A DNA stretch of 64,000 nt from Nocardioides glacieisoli (GCF_004137245.1 NZ_SDWS01000002.1:1-64000); one strand, 5' to 3'; shown: positions 48,451 to 57,867, numbered from the stretch's first letter. Numbers and translations are program-made. The notes: generated by a model not told the origin, from the sequence alone.

Positions 48451-50163
48451 TCAGGCGCCGAGGAGCCGGCGCACCTTCTCCGGGCCGAGGGCGAGCACCA
48501 GGGTCGGCAGGCGCGGGCCACGGTCGGCGCTGACCAGCAGGTGGTAGAGCAGCCGGAAGAAGTCCTTCTGGTCGGCCTTCACCTGGTCGGTCGGGGCGTC
48601 CTCGAAGCCGAGGCCGCGGGCGACCTTGGGCACGCCGTAGACGACGGACGTCACCGCGTCGAGGTCGGGCTCGGACGGCAGCCGGTCGAGGAAGATCCGC
48701 AGCCACAGCTCCTCGTCCTCCGACAGCGCGGCAAGCCGGTCGGTGTCGGGCGACTCCCGCACGGTGGTCCGCTCGGACGCGGGGACGTGCTCGGCCGTCC
48801 ACTGCATCGCCTTGGACAGCCGCGGCTCGAGGTCGGCCGTCGAGTCGAGCGGGTAGCCCGAGGACTCGACGATGCGCGAGATGTGCTCGGCGGAGCCGGC
48901 GGTCACGTCGGCGACCGACGACAGCAGCCGGAAGGGGACGGGCACCTCGGGTGACGGGAGGCGACCGGCCGCGGTCTCGGCCGCGCGGTGCCAGGCCAGG
49001 GTCGCGACGTCGGACTTCTCCGGGTCGGATGCCTTGCGGGCCAGCGCGTCCCACTCGTCGTACAGCCGCACCACGGAGGGACCGAAGTCGATGTCGAAGG
49101 CCTGGGTGGGCGCACGGCGGACGTAGAGCCAGCGCAGCATCGGTGACTCCAGGATGCGCAGGGCGTCGGTCGCGGTCGGCACGCCGCCGGCCGACGACGA
49201 CATCTTCTGCACGCCCGCGAAGCCGACGAAGGCGTAGATCACCCGGGCGGGAGCGCGCCAGTCGAAGATCGACTTCACGACCTCGGTGCCGACCGTGTAG
49301 GACGAGCCCGGCGTCATGTGGTCGCGACCGGCCGGCTCGAAGTTCACCTTCTCGAAGGCCCACCGCATGGGCCAGTCGACCTTCCAGACGAGCTTGCCGT
49401 CGGTGTCGGTCGACAGGTCGGTCGTGCCCTCGAAGCCGCAGGAGGAGCAGGTGTAGCTGAGTGTCGTGGTGGCCTCGTCGTACGCCGTGGTGGTGACGGT
49501 GTCGCGCCCGCACTGGCGGCAGAAGGGGCGGTAGGGGAAGCGGGCGATCGCGTCGGAGGAGTCGGCGCCGGCGTCGTCGTCCTCGTTGGCGACGGAGTCG
49601 GCCAGGTCGGCGGCCTCCTGCTCCGACGCGTCGTCGGTGGGGGCGACCTTCTTGGTGCGGTGCTGGGCGAGCACCGCCTCGATGTCGTCGCGGCGCGACA
49701 CGGCCAGCAGGACCTGCTCGCGGTAGGCGCCGGAGGTGTACATCTCCGTCTGGGAGACCTCCTCCATCTCGACGCCGAGCTCGCGGAGCGACTCCTGCAG
49801 CGGCGCCTTGAAGTGCGCGGCCCAGGAGTCGTGGCACTCCCACGGGTCGGGCACGGCGGTGAGCGGACGGCCGATGTGCTCGGCCCACTCGGCAGGCACG
49901 CCGGCCGGGACCTTGCGGAACCGGTCGAAGTCGTCCCACGAGTGCAGGTGGCGCACCGGCACGCCGCGGCGACGCAGTTCCTCGGCGACGAAGTGCGGGG
50001 TGATGAACTCGCGCAGGTTGCCGAGGTGGATCGGACCGCTGGGCGAGGCCCCCGATGCGACGGTGACCAGGTTGCCCTCGCCTGCGTGGCGTACGGCGTC
50101 GTCCGCCGCGCGCGTCACCCAGTCGACCGGGTCGCCCTTGCTCTTCTGTCCGCCTCGTGCCAT
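48451..50163 (-). CDS. lysS: Lysyl-tRNA synthetase, class I
   Basis: The 570-residue enzyme attaches lysine to tRNA-Lys. It has the class I synthetase HIGH-like motif GASPSGPIHLGNLRE (about 38-52), a zinc finger with paired C-x2-C elements (FCRQCGRDT and YTCSSCGFEG), and KMSSSAG (the KMSKS loop, about 319-325). These mark the class I LysRS otherwise best known from archaea, spirochaetes and some actinomycetes, not the common class II enzyme. A leaderless -10 box TAGCCT is 7 nt before the ATG. It is divergent from the LuxR-type regulator gene across 224 bp. Confidence 0.95.
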   Translation of the reverse strand: MARGGQKSKGDPVDWVTRAADDAVRHAGEGNLVTVASGASPSGPIHLGNLREFITPHFVAEELRRRGVPVRHLHSWDDFDRFRKVPAGVPAEWAEHIGRPLTAVPDPWECHDSWAAHFKAPLQESLRELGVEMEEVSQTEMYTSGAYREQVLLAVSRRDDIEAVLAQHRTKKVAPTDDASEQEAADLADSVANEDDDAGADSSDAIARFPYRPFCRQCGRDTVTTTAYDEATTTLSYTCSSCGFEGTTDLSTDTDGKLVWKVDWPMRWAFEKVNFEPAGRDHMTPGSSYTVGTEVVKSIFDWRAPARVIYAFVGFAGVQKMSSSAGGVPTATDALRILESPMLRWLYVRRAPTQAFDIDFGPSVVRLYDEWDALARKASDPEKSDVATLAWHRAAETAAGRLPSPEVPVPFRLLSSVADVTAGSAEHISRIVESSGYPLDSTADLEPRLSKAMQWTAEHVPASERTTVRESPDTDRLAALSEDEELWLRIFLDRLPSEPDLDAVTSVVYGVPKVARGLGFEDAPTDQVKADQKDFFRLLYHLLVSADRGPRLPTLVLALGPEKVRRLLGA

Positions 50164-50170
50164 GCGGACA

Positions 50171-50176
50171 AGGCTA
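50171..50176 (-). promoter_or_regulatory. -10-like box TAGCCT, leaderless start (lysS)
   Basis: TAGCCT on the minus strand ends 7 nt before the ATG at 50163. Confidence 0.55.
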
Positions 50177-50235
50177 TCGGTGGCAGCCGGGCGTGGTTCC
50201 CGGGGCCGCACGACGTGGGCGCCGGAACGAGGAGG

Positions 50236-50285
50236 GCGTCGGAGCCGTCCCCCGCGGCGGCTCCGACGCTGTGCTCCGTCGGAGC
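50236..50285. promoter_or_regulatory. Perfect 12-bp inverted repeat in lysS/LuxR intergenic region
   Basis: GCGTCGGAGCCG (50236-50247) and CGGCTCCGACGC (50258-50269) are perfect arms around 10 nt; a second palindrome GCTCCG-T-CGGAGC lies at 50273-50285 and shares the CTCCG core. Neither is within a coding region. They may be an operator or a hairpin that isolates the divergent genes. Confidence 0.5.
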
Positions 50286-50360
50286 GAAGCGAGCCGTACA
50301 CCCCCGCGCCCGGCTCGCGTGGTCAGTATGGGCTGGCCGTTCCGTGCCACGCGGATCAAA

Positions 50361-50384
50361 AGTGCCGCTGGCACTAAACTGCCA
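50361..50384 (+). promoter_or_regulatory. LuxR-type gene promoter with overlapping palindromes
   Basis: The -10 box TAAACT (50375-50380) is 7 nt before the ATG. It is overlapped by AGTGCC-GCT-GGCACT (50361-50375) and TGGCA-N6-TGCCA (50369-50384), a layout expected of an autoregulated gene. Confidence 0.55.
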
Positions 50385-50387
50385 CGC

Positions 50388-51377
50388 ATGGCTGGCGACC
50401 CGTCCTCGGTGCTGTCCGCGCTCGGGCTGGACCGACGCGCGGAACAGCTCTACTTCCAGCTCGTGCCAGTGTCTGGCCACACCGTCGTCGGGGTGGCCCA
50501 GCTGGTGCAGACGCAGCCCGACCAGCTGCTGCGTGTGGTGGCACCGCTGGTCGATCGCGGCCTCGTGGTCGTCGACGACGAGCGGCTCGTCGTCCCCCCG
50601 CTGGCCGAGGTGCTCTCGGACCTCGTGCTGCGGGAGGCCCGACTGGCCGCTGCGTCCGCGACCAAGCTGGCCGAGCTCTCGTCGGCGGTGCCGCACCTGG
50701 TCGCGGCCGCCACGCGTCCCGATCGGGGCGACGTCACCGACGTGCGCCCCCTGGACGGGGAGCTCAGCTCTGGTGGCAACCCCGTGGAGCTCCTCCAGCT
50801 GATGCTGCGAACCAGCAGGGGAGACATGCTCTGGCTGCGGCCCGACGCCTGGGCCATGCCTCGCGAGTCCCGCGTGAGCGAGCTGCTCGCCGAGGCGATG
50901 GCGACCGGGCGTCGTTCGCGCGCCATCTACCCGGTCAGGGCGGTCACCGAGGCACCGGAAGCCCTGCGCACGCGCGCCCGCCTCGGCGAGCAGGTGCGGG
51001 TGATCTCCGAGGTGCCGACGCGGATGTTCATCCTCGGCGACTCCCACGCGGTGCTGCCCGAGCCGCTCGGCTTCGCCGACGAGCCGCGCGTGCACATCCG
51101 CCAACGCTCGATCGTCGCCGCGCTGACCTTGGGGTTCGAGCTGCTGTGGTCCCGCGCCATGCCTGTCCCGGACATCGAGGCCGGCAAGGGCCACCACGAC
51201 GGGCGGCGGTTCATCCTCGAGCAGCTGATGGCCGGTGCCACCGACGAGGTGATCGCACGCAACCTCGGGATCGGGCTGCGGACGGTGCGGCGGCGCATTG
51301 CCGAGCTGATGAGCGATCTCGGGGTGGACACGCGGTTCCAGGCCGGGGTGGAGGCAGCCCGGCGCGGCTGGCTATGA
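50388..51377 (+). CDS. LuxR-family HTH regulator with TrmB-like N-terminus
   Basis: The 329-residue protein has an N-terminal winged-helix-like segment (about 5-75: LSALGLDRRAEQLYFQLV and VAQLVQTQPDQLLRVVAPLVDRG), a central region (about 90-250) like that seen in actinobacterial TrmB/LuxR hybrids, and a C-terminal LuxR-type helix-turn-helix (about 270-325: GATDEVIARNLGIGLRTVRRRI). It should bind DNA and respond to an unknown ligand. The ATG follows a leaderless promoter flanked by two palindromes. Its end overlaps the convergent diacylglycerol-kinase-like gene by 6 bp. Confidence 0.85.
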   Translation: MAGDPSSVLSALGLDRRAEQLYFQLVPVSGHTVVGVAQLVQTQPDQLLRVVAPLVDRGLVVVDDERLVVPPLAEVLSDLVLREARLAAASATKLAELSSAVPHLVAAATRPDRGDVTDVRPLDGELSSGGNPVELLQLMLRTSRGDMLWLRPDAWAMPRESRVSELLAEAMATGRRSRAIYPVRAVTEAPEALRTRARLGEQVRVISEVPTRMFILGDSHAVLPEPLGFADEPRVHIRQRSIVAALTLGFELLWSRAMPVPDIEAGKGHHDGRRFILEQLMAGATDEVIARNLGIGLRTVRRRIAELMSDLGVDTRFQAGVEAARRGWL

Positions 51378-52286
51378 GGGCAGGATCATGGTGTACGCCG
51401 CCGGCTCGAGGCGCCAGCTGCGGCTGCGCTCGGGCCCGGTGATCTCGCCGTCGGCCGACAGCCAGAACTCGTCGCCGCTCACCTTGACGGTCTTCCCGCG
51501 CAGCATCAGCACGTCGTCGCGGTCGTCGTGGTCGCCGCGACGCAGCTTGGCGACGTAGCCGAGCTTCGCCATCGGACGCACTGCACGGCTGATCATCACA
51601 TCGAGCCGGCCGTCCTCGGTGTCGGCCTCGGGGTTGAGCTCGGTGCCGCCGCCGACGTTGCTGCCGTTGCCGATCGCGACCATCAGCACCGGCCGGTCGA
51701 CGTCGTTGACGACCTTGCCGTCGACCTCGACACGCATCCGCCAGCTCGGCGGGTGGAAGGCGGAGAGCAGGGCGCCGATCGGGTAGCCGAGCTTGCCCAG
51801 GTTGACCTTCCCGACGCCCACGGCGCCGAGCCGGCTCTTCCACTTGTGACCCTTGCGGCTGGCCTGCGCCCCGACGCCGACGTGCACGTTGTTGACCACG
51901 ACCGTGCCGGTCTCGTCGATGATCAGGTCGACCTTGCGCGGCTCGCCCCTGAGCACGAGACGGGCGGCGTCCTCGATCTCGAGCGGGATGTCGTTGCCGC
52001 GCGCGAAGTCGTTGCCGGTGCCCATCGGCAGGAGTGCGAGGGTCGCCCCGGCCAGCTCGTGGCGCTTGTGCAGCGCGGTGACCACGGCATGGATGCTGCC
52101 GTCGCCGCCGGCGACGACGACGGTGCGTCCGCCGGCGCGGTGCAGCACGCCGTCGAGCTCGCCGGGGTTGGACGTCTTGGCCACCTCGACCGACGCCTCG
52201 GACCGCAGGATGTCGAGGGCGGTGGCGAGGGTCTCCTCGTCGGACGTGCCGGCGTCGGCGTTGGTGATGACGAGGAGCGAGCGCAC
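51372..52286 (-). CDS. Diacylglycerol kinase catalytic-domain (DgkB/YegS-like) lipid kinase
   Basis: The 304-residue protein has the ATP-binding VVAGGDGSIHAVV (about 58-70) and LPMGTGNDFARGNDIP (about 86-101) motifs of the DAGK catalytic domain, and a C-terminal beta-rich half with the VMVAIGNGSNVGGGTELNP segment. It should phosphorylate diacylglycerol or a related lipid. GTG 52286 has TAGTGT 6 nt before it (minus strand). It lies between the LuxR-type and purA genes and is divergent from purA; a lipid-recycling role is inferred from the family only. Confidence 0.9.
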   Translation of the reverse strand: MRSLLVITNADAGTSDEETLATALDILRSEASVEVAKTSNPGELDGVLHRAGGRTVVVAGGDGSIHAVVTALHKRHELAGATLALLPMGTGNDFARGNDIPLEIEDAARLVLRGEPRKVDLIIDETGTVVVNNVHVGVGAQASRKGHKWKSRLGAVGVGKVNLGKLGYPIGALLSAFHPPSWRMRVEVDGKVVNDVDRPVLMVAIGNGSNVGGGTELNPEADTEDGRLDVMISRAVRPMAKLGYVAKLRRGDHDDRDDVLMLRGKTVKVSGDEFWLSADGEITGPERSRSWRLEPAAYTMILPS

Positions 52287-52292
52287 GTCCGG

Positions 52293-52298
52293 ACACTA
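52293..52298 (-). promoter_or_regulatory. -10-like box TAGTGT, leaderless start (lipid kinase)
   Basis: TAGTGT on the minus strand ends 6 nt before the GTG at 52286. Confidence 0.5.
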
Positions 52299-52328
52299 GC
52301 CCACGGTGTTCCGCCGTCTTTCCACCCT

Positions 52329-52358
52329 TGGGGGCACCGGAGGCAGGTGCGGTAGCGT
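52329..52358 (+). promoter_or_regulatory. purA promoter
   Basis: TTGGGG (52329-52334) and TAGCGT (52353-52358) are 18 bp apart, giving a start near 52365 and a leader of about 66 nt before the purA ATG. Confidence 0.5.
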
Positions 52359-52369
52359 GACGCCGCAAG

Positions 52370-52404
52370 AGCTCCGGTGCCTTGCGCCGGAGCTGTTTCT
52401 TTTC
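52370..52404 (+). promoter_or_regulatory. Attenuator-like hairpin with U-tract in purA leader
   Basis: AGCTCCGG (52370-52377) and CCGGAGCT (52387-52394) form an 8-bp stem with a 9-nt loop, followed by GTTTCTTTTC. This is the form of an intrinsic terminator located inside the leader, before the ribosome site AGGAGGG (52419-52425). Confidence 0.6.
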
Positions 52405-52430
52405 TGCCAGATGACATGAGGAGGGCTGAG

Positions 52431-53717
<1,287 letters not shown>

Positions 53718-53736
53718 CGGTGCCGCGACCCGGTCC

Positions 53737-54471
53737 GTGCGCGACCACCTCCTCCGGGTCGCGGGACCGCATCGCACCCGGGCGCTGAACGCGCAGCTCG
53801 CGGGCCAGCTCGCGCTGGTCGCCGGGATCCTCAACTCGGTCGGATTCGTGGCCGTGTCGGTCTACACCTCCCACATGACCGGCATCACTGCGAGCCTCGC
53901 CGACCACGTGGTGCTCGGTGGCGCCGGGGTGGTCGGCACGGCCGGCTGTGCCCTGGCGTCGTTCGTGCTCGGCTCGATGACCTGCGCGTGGGTGTTCAAC
54001 TGGGGACGCCGCCGCGGGTTGCGCGGCAGGTACGCCCTGGTCCTGGTGGTCGAGGCGGTGCTGGTCCTCTGCTTCGGCCTGGTCGCCGACGTCTCGAGGT
54101 GGTCGCACGACGACCTGCTCTTCGTCGGCGTCCTCTGTTTCACGATGGGCCTGCAGAACGCGGTGATCACCAAGATCTCCGATGCCCAGATCCGCACCAC
54201 CCACGTCACCGGGATGATCACCGACATCGGCATCGAGCTGGGCAAGCTCACCTACGTGTCGCGGACGCCGGGACTGGTGCCGGTGCAGGCCGACCTGGCC
54301 AAGCTCGCGCTGCTCGTGACCCTGGTGTCCTTGTTCTTCGTCGGCGGGGTCCTTGGTGCCGCGGGCTACCTGCGGTTCGGGTTCGTCACCCTCGTGCCCG
54401 CCGCCCTCGTGCTCCTCGCAGCCGCGGGCGCGCCGGTGCTGGCCGACGTACGACACGCCTGGCGCCGATAG
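53737..54471 (+). CDS. DUF1275 (YoaK-like) membrane protein
   Basis: The 244-residue protein has about six hydrophobic helices and the family pattern ALVAGILNSVGFVAVSVYTSHMTG (about 23-46) with GLQNAVITKISDAQIRTTHVTGM (about 132-154), where polar residues inside helices are conserved. DUF1275 members are predicted small transporters of unknown substrate. GTG 53737 is the only start that keeps the first helix whole, 20 bp after purA. It stops at the TAG that doubles as part of the purD promoter box TAGGCT. Confidence 0.85.
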   Translation: MRDHLLRVAGPHRTRALNAQLAGQLALVAGILNSVGFVAVSVYTSHMTGITASLADHVVLGGAGVVGTAGCALASFVLGSMTCAWVFNWGRRRGLRGRYALVLVVEAVLVLCFGLVADVSRWSHDDLLFVGVLCFTMGLQNAVITKISDAQIRTTHVTGMITDIGIELGKLTYVSRTPGLVPVQADLAKLALLVTLVSLFFVGGVLGAAGYLRFGFVTLVPAALVLLAAAGAPVLADVRHAWRR

Positions 54472-54474
54472 GCT
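54469..54474 (+). promoter_or_regulatory. -10-like box TAGGCT (purD)
   Basis: TAGGCT ends 8 nt before the GTG at 54483. Its first three bases are the stop codon of the DUF1275 gene. Confidence 0.5.
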
Positions 54475-54482
54475 CGCGTCCC

Positions 54483-55751
54483 GTGAAGACCCTCGTCATC
54501 GGCACCGGTGGCCGTGAGCACGCACTGGCCATTGCGTTGTCGCACGACCCCGGAGTGACCGAGGTGCATGCCGCTCCCGGCAACCCGGGGATCGGCGAGG
54601 TCGCCACGCTCCACGACGTCGACCCGATGGACGGTGCGGCGGTGGCCGCCCTCGCGACGTCGATCGGCGCCGACCTCGTGGTCGTCGGGCCGGAGGCGCC
54701 GCTGGTCGCCGGGATCGCCGACGTCGTCCGCGATGCCGGGATCGCCTGCTTCGGGCCCTCGCTCGCCGCGGCCCGGCTCGAGGGGTCCAAGGCGTTCGCC
54801 AAGGAGGTCATGGCCGTGGCCGGGGTGCCGACCGCCGGGTCCCGCACCTGCACCACTCCCGACGAGGTCGCGCAGGCGCTCGACGCGTTCGGTGCGCCCC
54901 ACGTCGTCAAGGACGACGCCCTCGCCGCCGGCAAGGGCGTGGTGGTGACCAACGACCGTGGCGAGGCGCTCGCCCACGCTGCCGGGTGCGAGCGGGTGGT
55001 CGTCGAGGAGTTCCTCGACGGACCTGAGTTCTCGCTCTTCGTGGTCTGCGACGGCACCATCGGCCGGCCGCTCCTGCCGGCCCAGGACTTCAAGCGGATC
55101 TTCGACGGCGGCCGCGGACCGAACACCGGCGGCATGGGGTCCTACGCGCCGCTCGAGTGGCTGCCCAGCGACATGGTGCAGGCCGTGATGGCCAAGGTCG
55201 TCGACCCGACCCTGGCCGAGATGCGCCGCCGCGAGGCGCCGTTCGTCGGCTGCCTCTACGTCGGTCTCGCCCTGACCTCGGCCGGCCCCAAGGTCATCGA
55301 GTTCAACGTCCGCTTCGGCGATCCCGACATCCAGCCCGTCCTGGCGCTGCTCGACTCGCCGCTCGGCGCGCTGCTCGCCGCGGCTGCCGTCGGCAACCTG
55401 GCCGACGTCCCGGAGCCGGAGTTCGCCGACGGAGCCGCTGTGTCGGTGGTGATGGCCAGCGCGGGCTACCCCGAGGGCTCGTCGACGGGCGACGTCGTCG
55501 TGGGCACCGAGACCCTCGCGGTCGAGACCGACGTGGACGTGATCCACGCCGGCACCGCCCGCACCGAGACTGGTTTGGTCACCGCCGGCGGCCGCGTGCT
55601 CGCCGTGCGCGCGACCGGCACCGACGTCGCCGACGCCCGCGCGAAGGCGTACGAAGGCATCTCGTCGATCAGCTTCCCGGGCGCCCAGTGGCGTCGCGAC
55701 ATCGCCGCCGAGCCGCTCGGCGTCGTCGAGGGAGCGGCATCGCGTGGCTGA
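54483..55751 (+). CDS. purD: Phosphoribosylamine-glycine ligase
   Basis: The 422-residue ATP-grasp enzyme makes GAR in the second step of purine synthesis. It starts TLVIGTGGREHALAIAL (about 3-19), with N-domain substrate contacts, has the VVKDDALAAGKGVVV segment (about 141-155) that binds ATP, and the GGMGSYAPLEW and VIEFNVRFGDPDIQPVL blocks (about 217-227 and 272-288) with the metal-binding E and N. Length is the family norm. Its stop lies within the start of the downstream DUF402 reading frame, an 8-bp overlap, so the two are translationally coupled. Confidence 0.97.
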   Translation: MKTLVIGTGGREHALAIALSHDPGVTEVHAAPGNPGIGEVATLHDVDPMDGAAVAALATSIGADLVVVGPEAPLVAGIADVVRDAGIACFGPSLAAARLEGSKAFAKEVMAVAGVPTAGSRTCTTPDEVAQALDAFGAPHVVKDDALAAGKGVVVTNDRGEALAHAAGCERVVVEEFLDGPEFSLFVVCDGTIGRPLLPAQDFKRIFDGGRGPNTGGMGSYAPLEWLPSDMVQAVMAKVVDPTLAEMRRREAPFVGCLYVGLALTSAGPKVIEFNVRFGDPDIQPVLALLDSPLGALLAAAAVGNLADVPEPEFADGAAVSVVMASAGYPEGSSTGDVVVGTETLAVETDVDVIHAGTARTETGLVTAGGRVLAVRATGTDVADARAKAYEGISSISFPGAQWRRDIAAEPLGVVEGAASRG

Positions 55752-56303
55752 TGCGTTCGTTCCGGGCACGGACCTGGTGATGCGCGAGGTGCTGCACGAC
55801 GCCCTGTGGGCCCACTGGCCCGAGCGCGTCGTGGCGGACGTCGGCCCCGACGGCGTCCTTGCCACCTTCCAGCCCAGCGGCACGCCCCTATCGTTCCCGC
55901 CGCACCCGACACCGCACCCGTGGGGCCACCTCGACGCGTGGCAGGGGACGTCGGTGCTCAAGCTCCGCCGCACCGGTGACTGGTACGCCGTGTGGAAGTT
56001 CTTCGACGCCGACGGCGCCCACCTGTCGTGGTACGTCAACTTCGAGACGCCCTACGTCCGCCAGCCCGACGGCATGACGTCAACGACCTCCAGCTCGACA
56101 TCGTGATCCCAGCGGGCGAGCCGTGGCGCTGGAAGGACGTGCAGGACCTCGCGCCGTCGCTGGCCGCGGGTCGCATCACCCAGGACGAGGTGTTCGCCGT
56201 CCTGACCGCAGGTGCGGAGGTCGCCGCGCTGCTCGACGCCGATGACCGCTGGTGGGCGCCGTGGGACGACTGGACGCCCGCGGATGGGACAATCGGGGCG
56301 TGA
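55744..56303 (+). pseudogene. DUF402 family protein, split by an apparent frameshift
   Basis: The first frame (55744-56106, GTG start) covers the N-terminal two thirds of a DUF402 protein, ending in HLSWYVNFETPYVRQPDGM and then nonsense. Around 56075 the homologous sequence continues in another frame as DVNDLQLDIVIPAGEPWRWKD through to 56303, with the family's W-rich and E-rich C-terminus (DDRWWAPWDDW). Restoring one base near 56075 gives an ORF of about 186 residues, the usual size. DUF402 proteins are small nucleotidyl-phosphate-hydrolase-like enzymes in some lineages. It overlaps purD by 8 bp and purB by 4 bp (GTGA), so its reading also affects coupling to purB. Confidence 0.75.
56288..56293 (+). 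promoter_or_regulatory. -10-like box GACAAT (purB)
   Basis: GACAAT ends 6 nt before the GTG at 56300, inside the end of the DUF402 gene. purB may thus have its own promoter. Confidence 0.4.
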
Positions 56304-57718
56304 GCGTCCCCAACGTCCTGGCCACCCGCTACGCCGGCGCCGACCTCGCCGAGATCTGGTCGCCCGAGCACAAGATCGTCCTCGAGCGCCAGCTCTGGGT
56401 CGCGGTGCTGAAGGCCCAGCGCGACCTCGGCATCGACGTCCCCGACGGCGTCGTCGAGGCCTACGAGTCGGTCATCGACAAGGTCGACCTCGACTCCATC
56501 GCCGCCCGGGAGCGCATCACCCGCCACGACGTGAAGGCCCGCATCGAGGAGTTCTCTGCCCTCGCCGGGCACGAGCACATCCACAAGGGGATGACCTCGC
56601 GTGACCTGACCGAGAACGTCGAGCAGCTGCAGGTACGCCGCTCGCTCGAGGTCGTGCGCGACCGCGCCGTCGCCGCCCTCGTCCGGCTCGGCCGGCTGGC
56701 CGCCGAGCACGAGGCCACCGTGATGGCGGGCCGCTCGCACAACGTCGCTGCCCAGGCGACCACCCTCGGCAAGCGCTTCGCGACCGTCGCCGACGAGATG
56801 CTGATCGGCGTCCAGCGGGTCGAGGAGCTGCTCGCGCGCTACCCGCTGCGCGGGATCAAGGGGCCGATGGGCACCTCGCAGGACATGCTCGACCTGCTCG
56901 ACGGTGACGCCGACAAGCTCGACGACCTCGAGCAGCGCGTGGCCGCCCACCTCGGCTTCGAGCAGACGCTCACAAGCGTGGGCCAGGTCTACCCGCGCTC
57001 GCTCGACTTCGACGTGGTCGCCGCGCTCGTGCAGCTGGTGAGCGGCCCGTCCAATCTCGCGACGACGGTCCGGCTGATGGCCGGGCACGAGCTGGTCACC
57101 GAGGGCTTCAAGGAGGGGCAGGTCGGTTCGTCGGCCATGCCGCACAAGATGAACACCCGCTCCTGCGAGCGGGTCAACGGCCTCGCGGTCATCCTGCGCG
57201 GCCACCTGTCCATGGTCAGCGAGCTCGCCGGCGACCAGTGGAACGAGGGCGACGTGTCCTGCTCGGTCGTGCGCCGGGTCGCGCTGCCGGACGCCTTCTT
57301 CGCCACCGACGGCCTCTTCCAGACCTTCCTCACCGTGCTCGACGAGTTCGGCGCCTTCCCGGCCGTGATCCAGCGCGAGCTGGACCGCTACCTGCCCTTC
57401 CTCACCACCACCAAGGTGCTGATGGCCGCGGTCCGCAACGGCGTCGGCCGCGAGGCCGCCCACGAGGCGATCAAGGAGGCCGCCGTCGGCACCGCCCTCG
57501 CGATGCGCGCAGGCCAGGTCGACAACGACGTCTTCGCCAAGCTCGCCGCCGACGCCCGCCTCGGCCTCACCCGTGAGCAGATCGAGGCGCTCGTCGCCGA
57601 CCCGATCGAGTTCACCGGCGCTGCCGTCGCCCAGACCCGCGCGGTCGTCGCCCGGGTCGAGGCGCTCGCGGCGCGTCACCCCGAGGCAGCGGCGTACGTC
57701 CCGGGCGCGATCCTCTAG
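56300..57718 (+). CDS. purB: Adenylosuccinate lyase
   Basis: The 472-residue fumarase/aspartase-superfamily enzyme splits SAICAR to AICAR and adenylosuccinate to AMP. The signature loop GSSAMPHKMNTRSCERV (about 275-291) holds the catalytic serine, and the upstream segments SRDLTENVEQ and GRSHNVAAQATTLGKRF carry the substrate-binding and catalytic-acid residues (H in GRSHN). Length 470 is typical of the longer actinobacterial form. GTG 56300 overlaps the DUF402 end by 4 bp, so it can be reached by coupling or by its own promoter. It is followed by a palindromic repeat cluster. Confidence 0.97.
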   Translation: MSVPNVLATRYAGADLAEIWSPEHKIVLERQLWVAVLKAQRDLGIDVPDGVVEAYESVIDKVDLDSIAARERITRHDVKARIEEFSALAGHEHIHKGMTSRDLTENVEQLQVRRSLEVVRDRAVAALVRLGRLAAEHEATVMAGRSHNVAAQATTLGKRFATVADEMLIGVQRVEELLARYPLRGIKGPMGTSQDMLDLLDGDADKLDDLEQRVAAHLGFEQTLTSVGQVYPRSLDFDVVAALVQLVSGPSNLATTVRLMAGHELVTEGFKEGQVGSSAMPHKMNTRSCERVNGLAVILRGHLSMVSELAGDQWNEGDVSCSVVRRVALPDAFFATDGLFQTFLTVLDEFGAFPAVIQRELDRYLPFLTTTKVLMAAVRNGVGREAAHEAIKEAAVGTALAMRAGQVDNDVFAKLAADARLGLTREQIEALVADPIEFTGAAVAQTRAVVARVEALAARHPEAAAYVPGAIL

Positions 57719-57731
57719 CTGGGGCCGTCTT

Positions 57732-57859
57732 GCCAACCGACGAGTTGGCGCGCCAACCGGTGAGTTGGCGACTTGGGCGGGGTGTGGTGGCCGATCCGGG
57801 CACCCAACTCGCCAACCGGTGAGTTGGCGCGCCAACCGATGAGTTGGCGACTTGGGCGC
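57732..57859. repeat. Four copies of an 18-nt palindrome in two tandem pairs
   Basis: The 18-nt unit GCCAACCG-N2-GAGTTGGC occurs at 57732-57749, 57752-57769, 57811-57828 and 57831-57848. Each unit is a hairpin with GCCAAC/GTTGGC arms. Each pair is followed by GACTTGGGCG, so the larger unit of about 49 bp is repeated 79 bp apart. It fills the convergent gap between purB and the MFS gene and could serve as terminator, protein-binding site or mobile repeat. Confidence 0.8.
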
Positions 57860-57867
57860 GATCGCCT

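Noticed and set aside
50164-50290. T-box riboswitch upstream of lysS
   Set aside because: No T-box bulge sequence (TGGNACCGCG-type) or specifier stem was found, and the -10 box 7 nt from the ATG leaves no leader.
54472-54482. Riboswitch or leader control of purD and purC
   Set aside because: Both starts lie 6-8 nt after a -10 box, so there is no room for a leader RNA. Only purA has one.
57732-57859. CRISPR array
   Set aside because: The repeats are only 18 nt, occur in tandem pairs 2 bp apart with no unique spacers of fixed length, and no cas gene is present.
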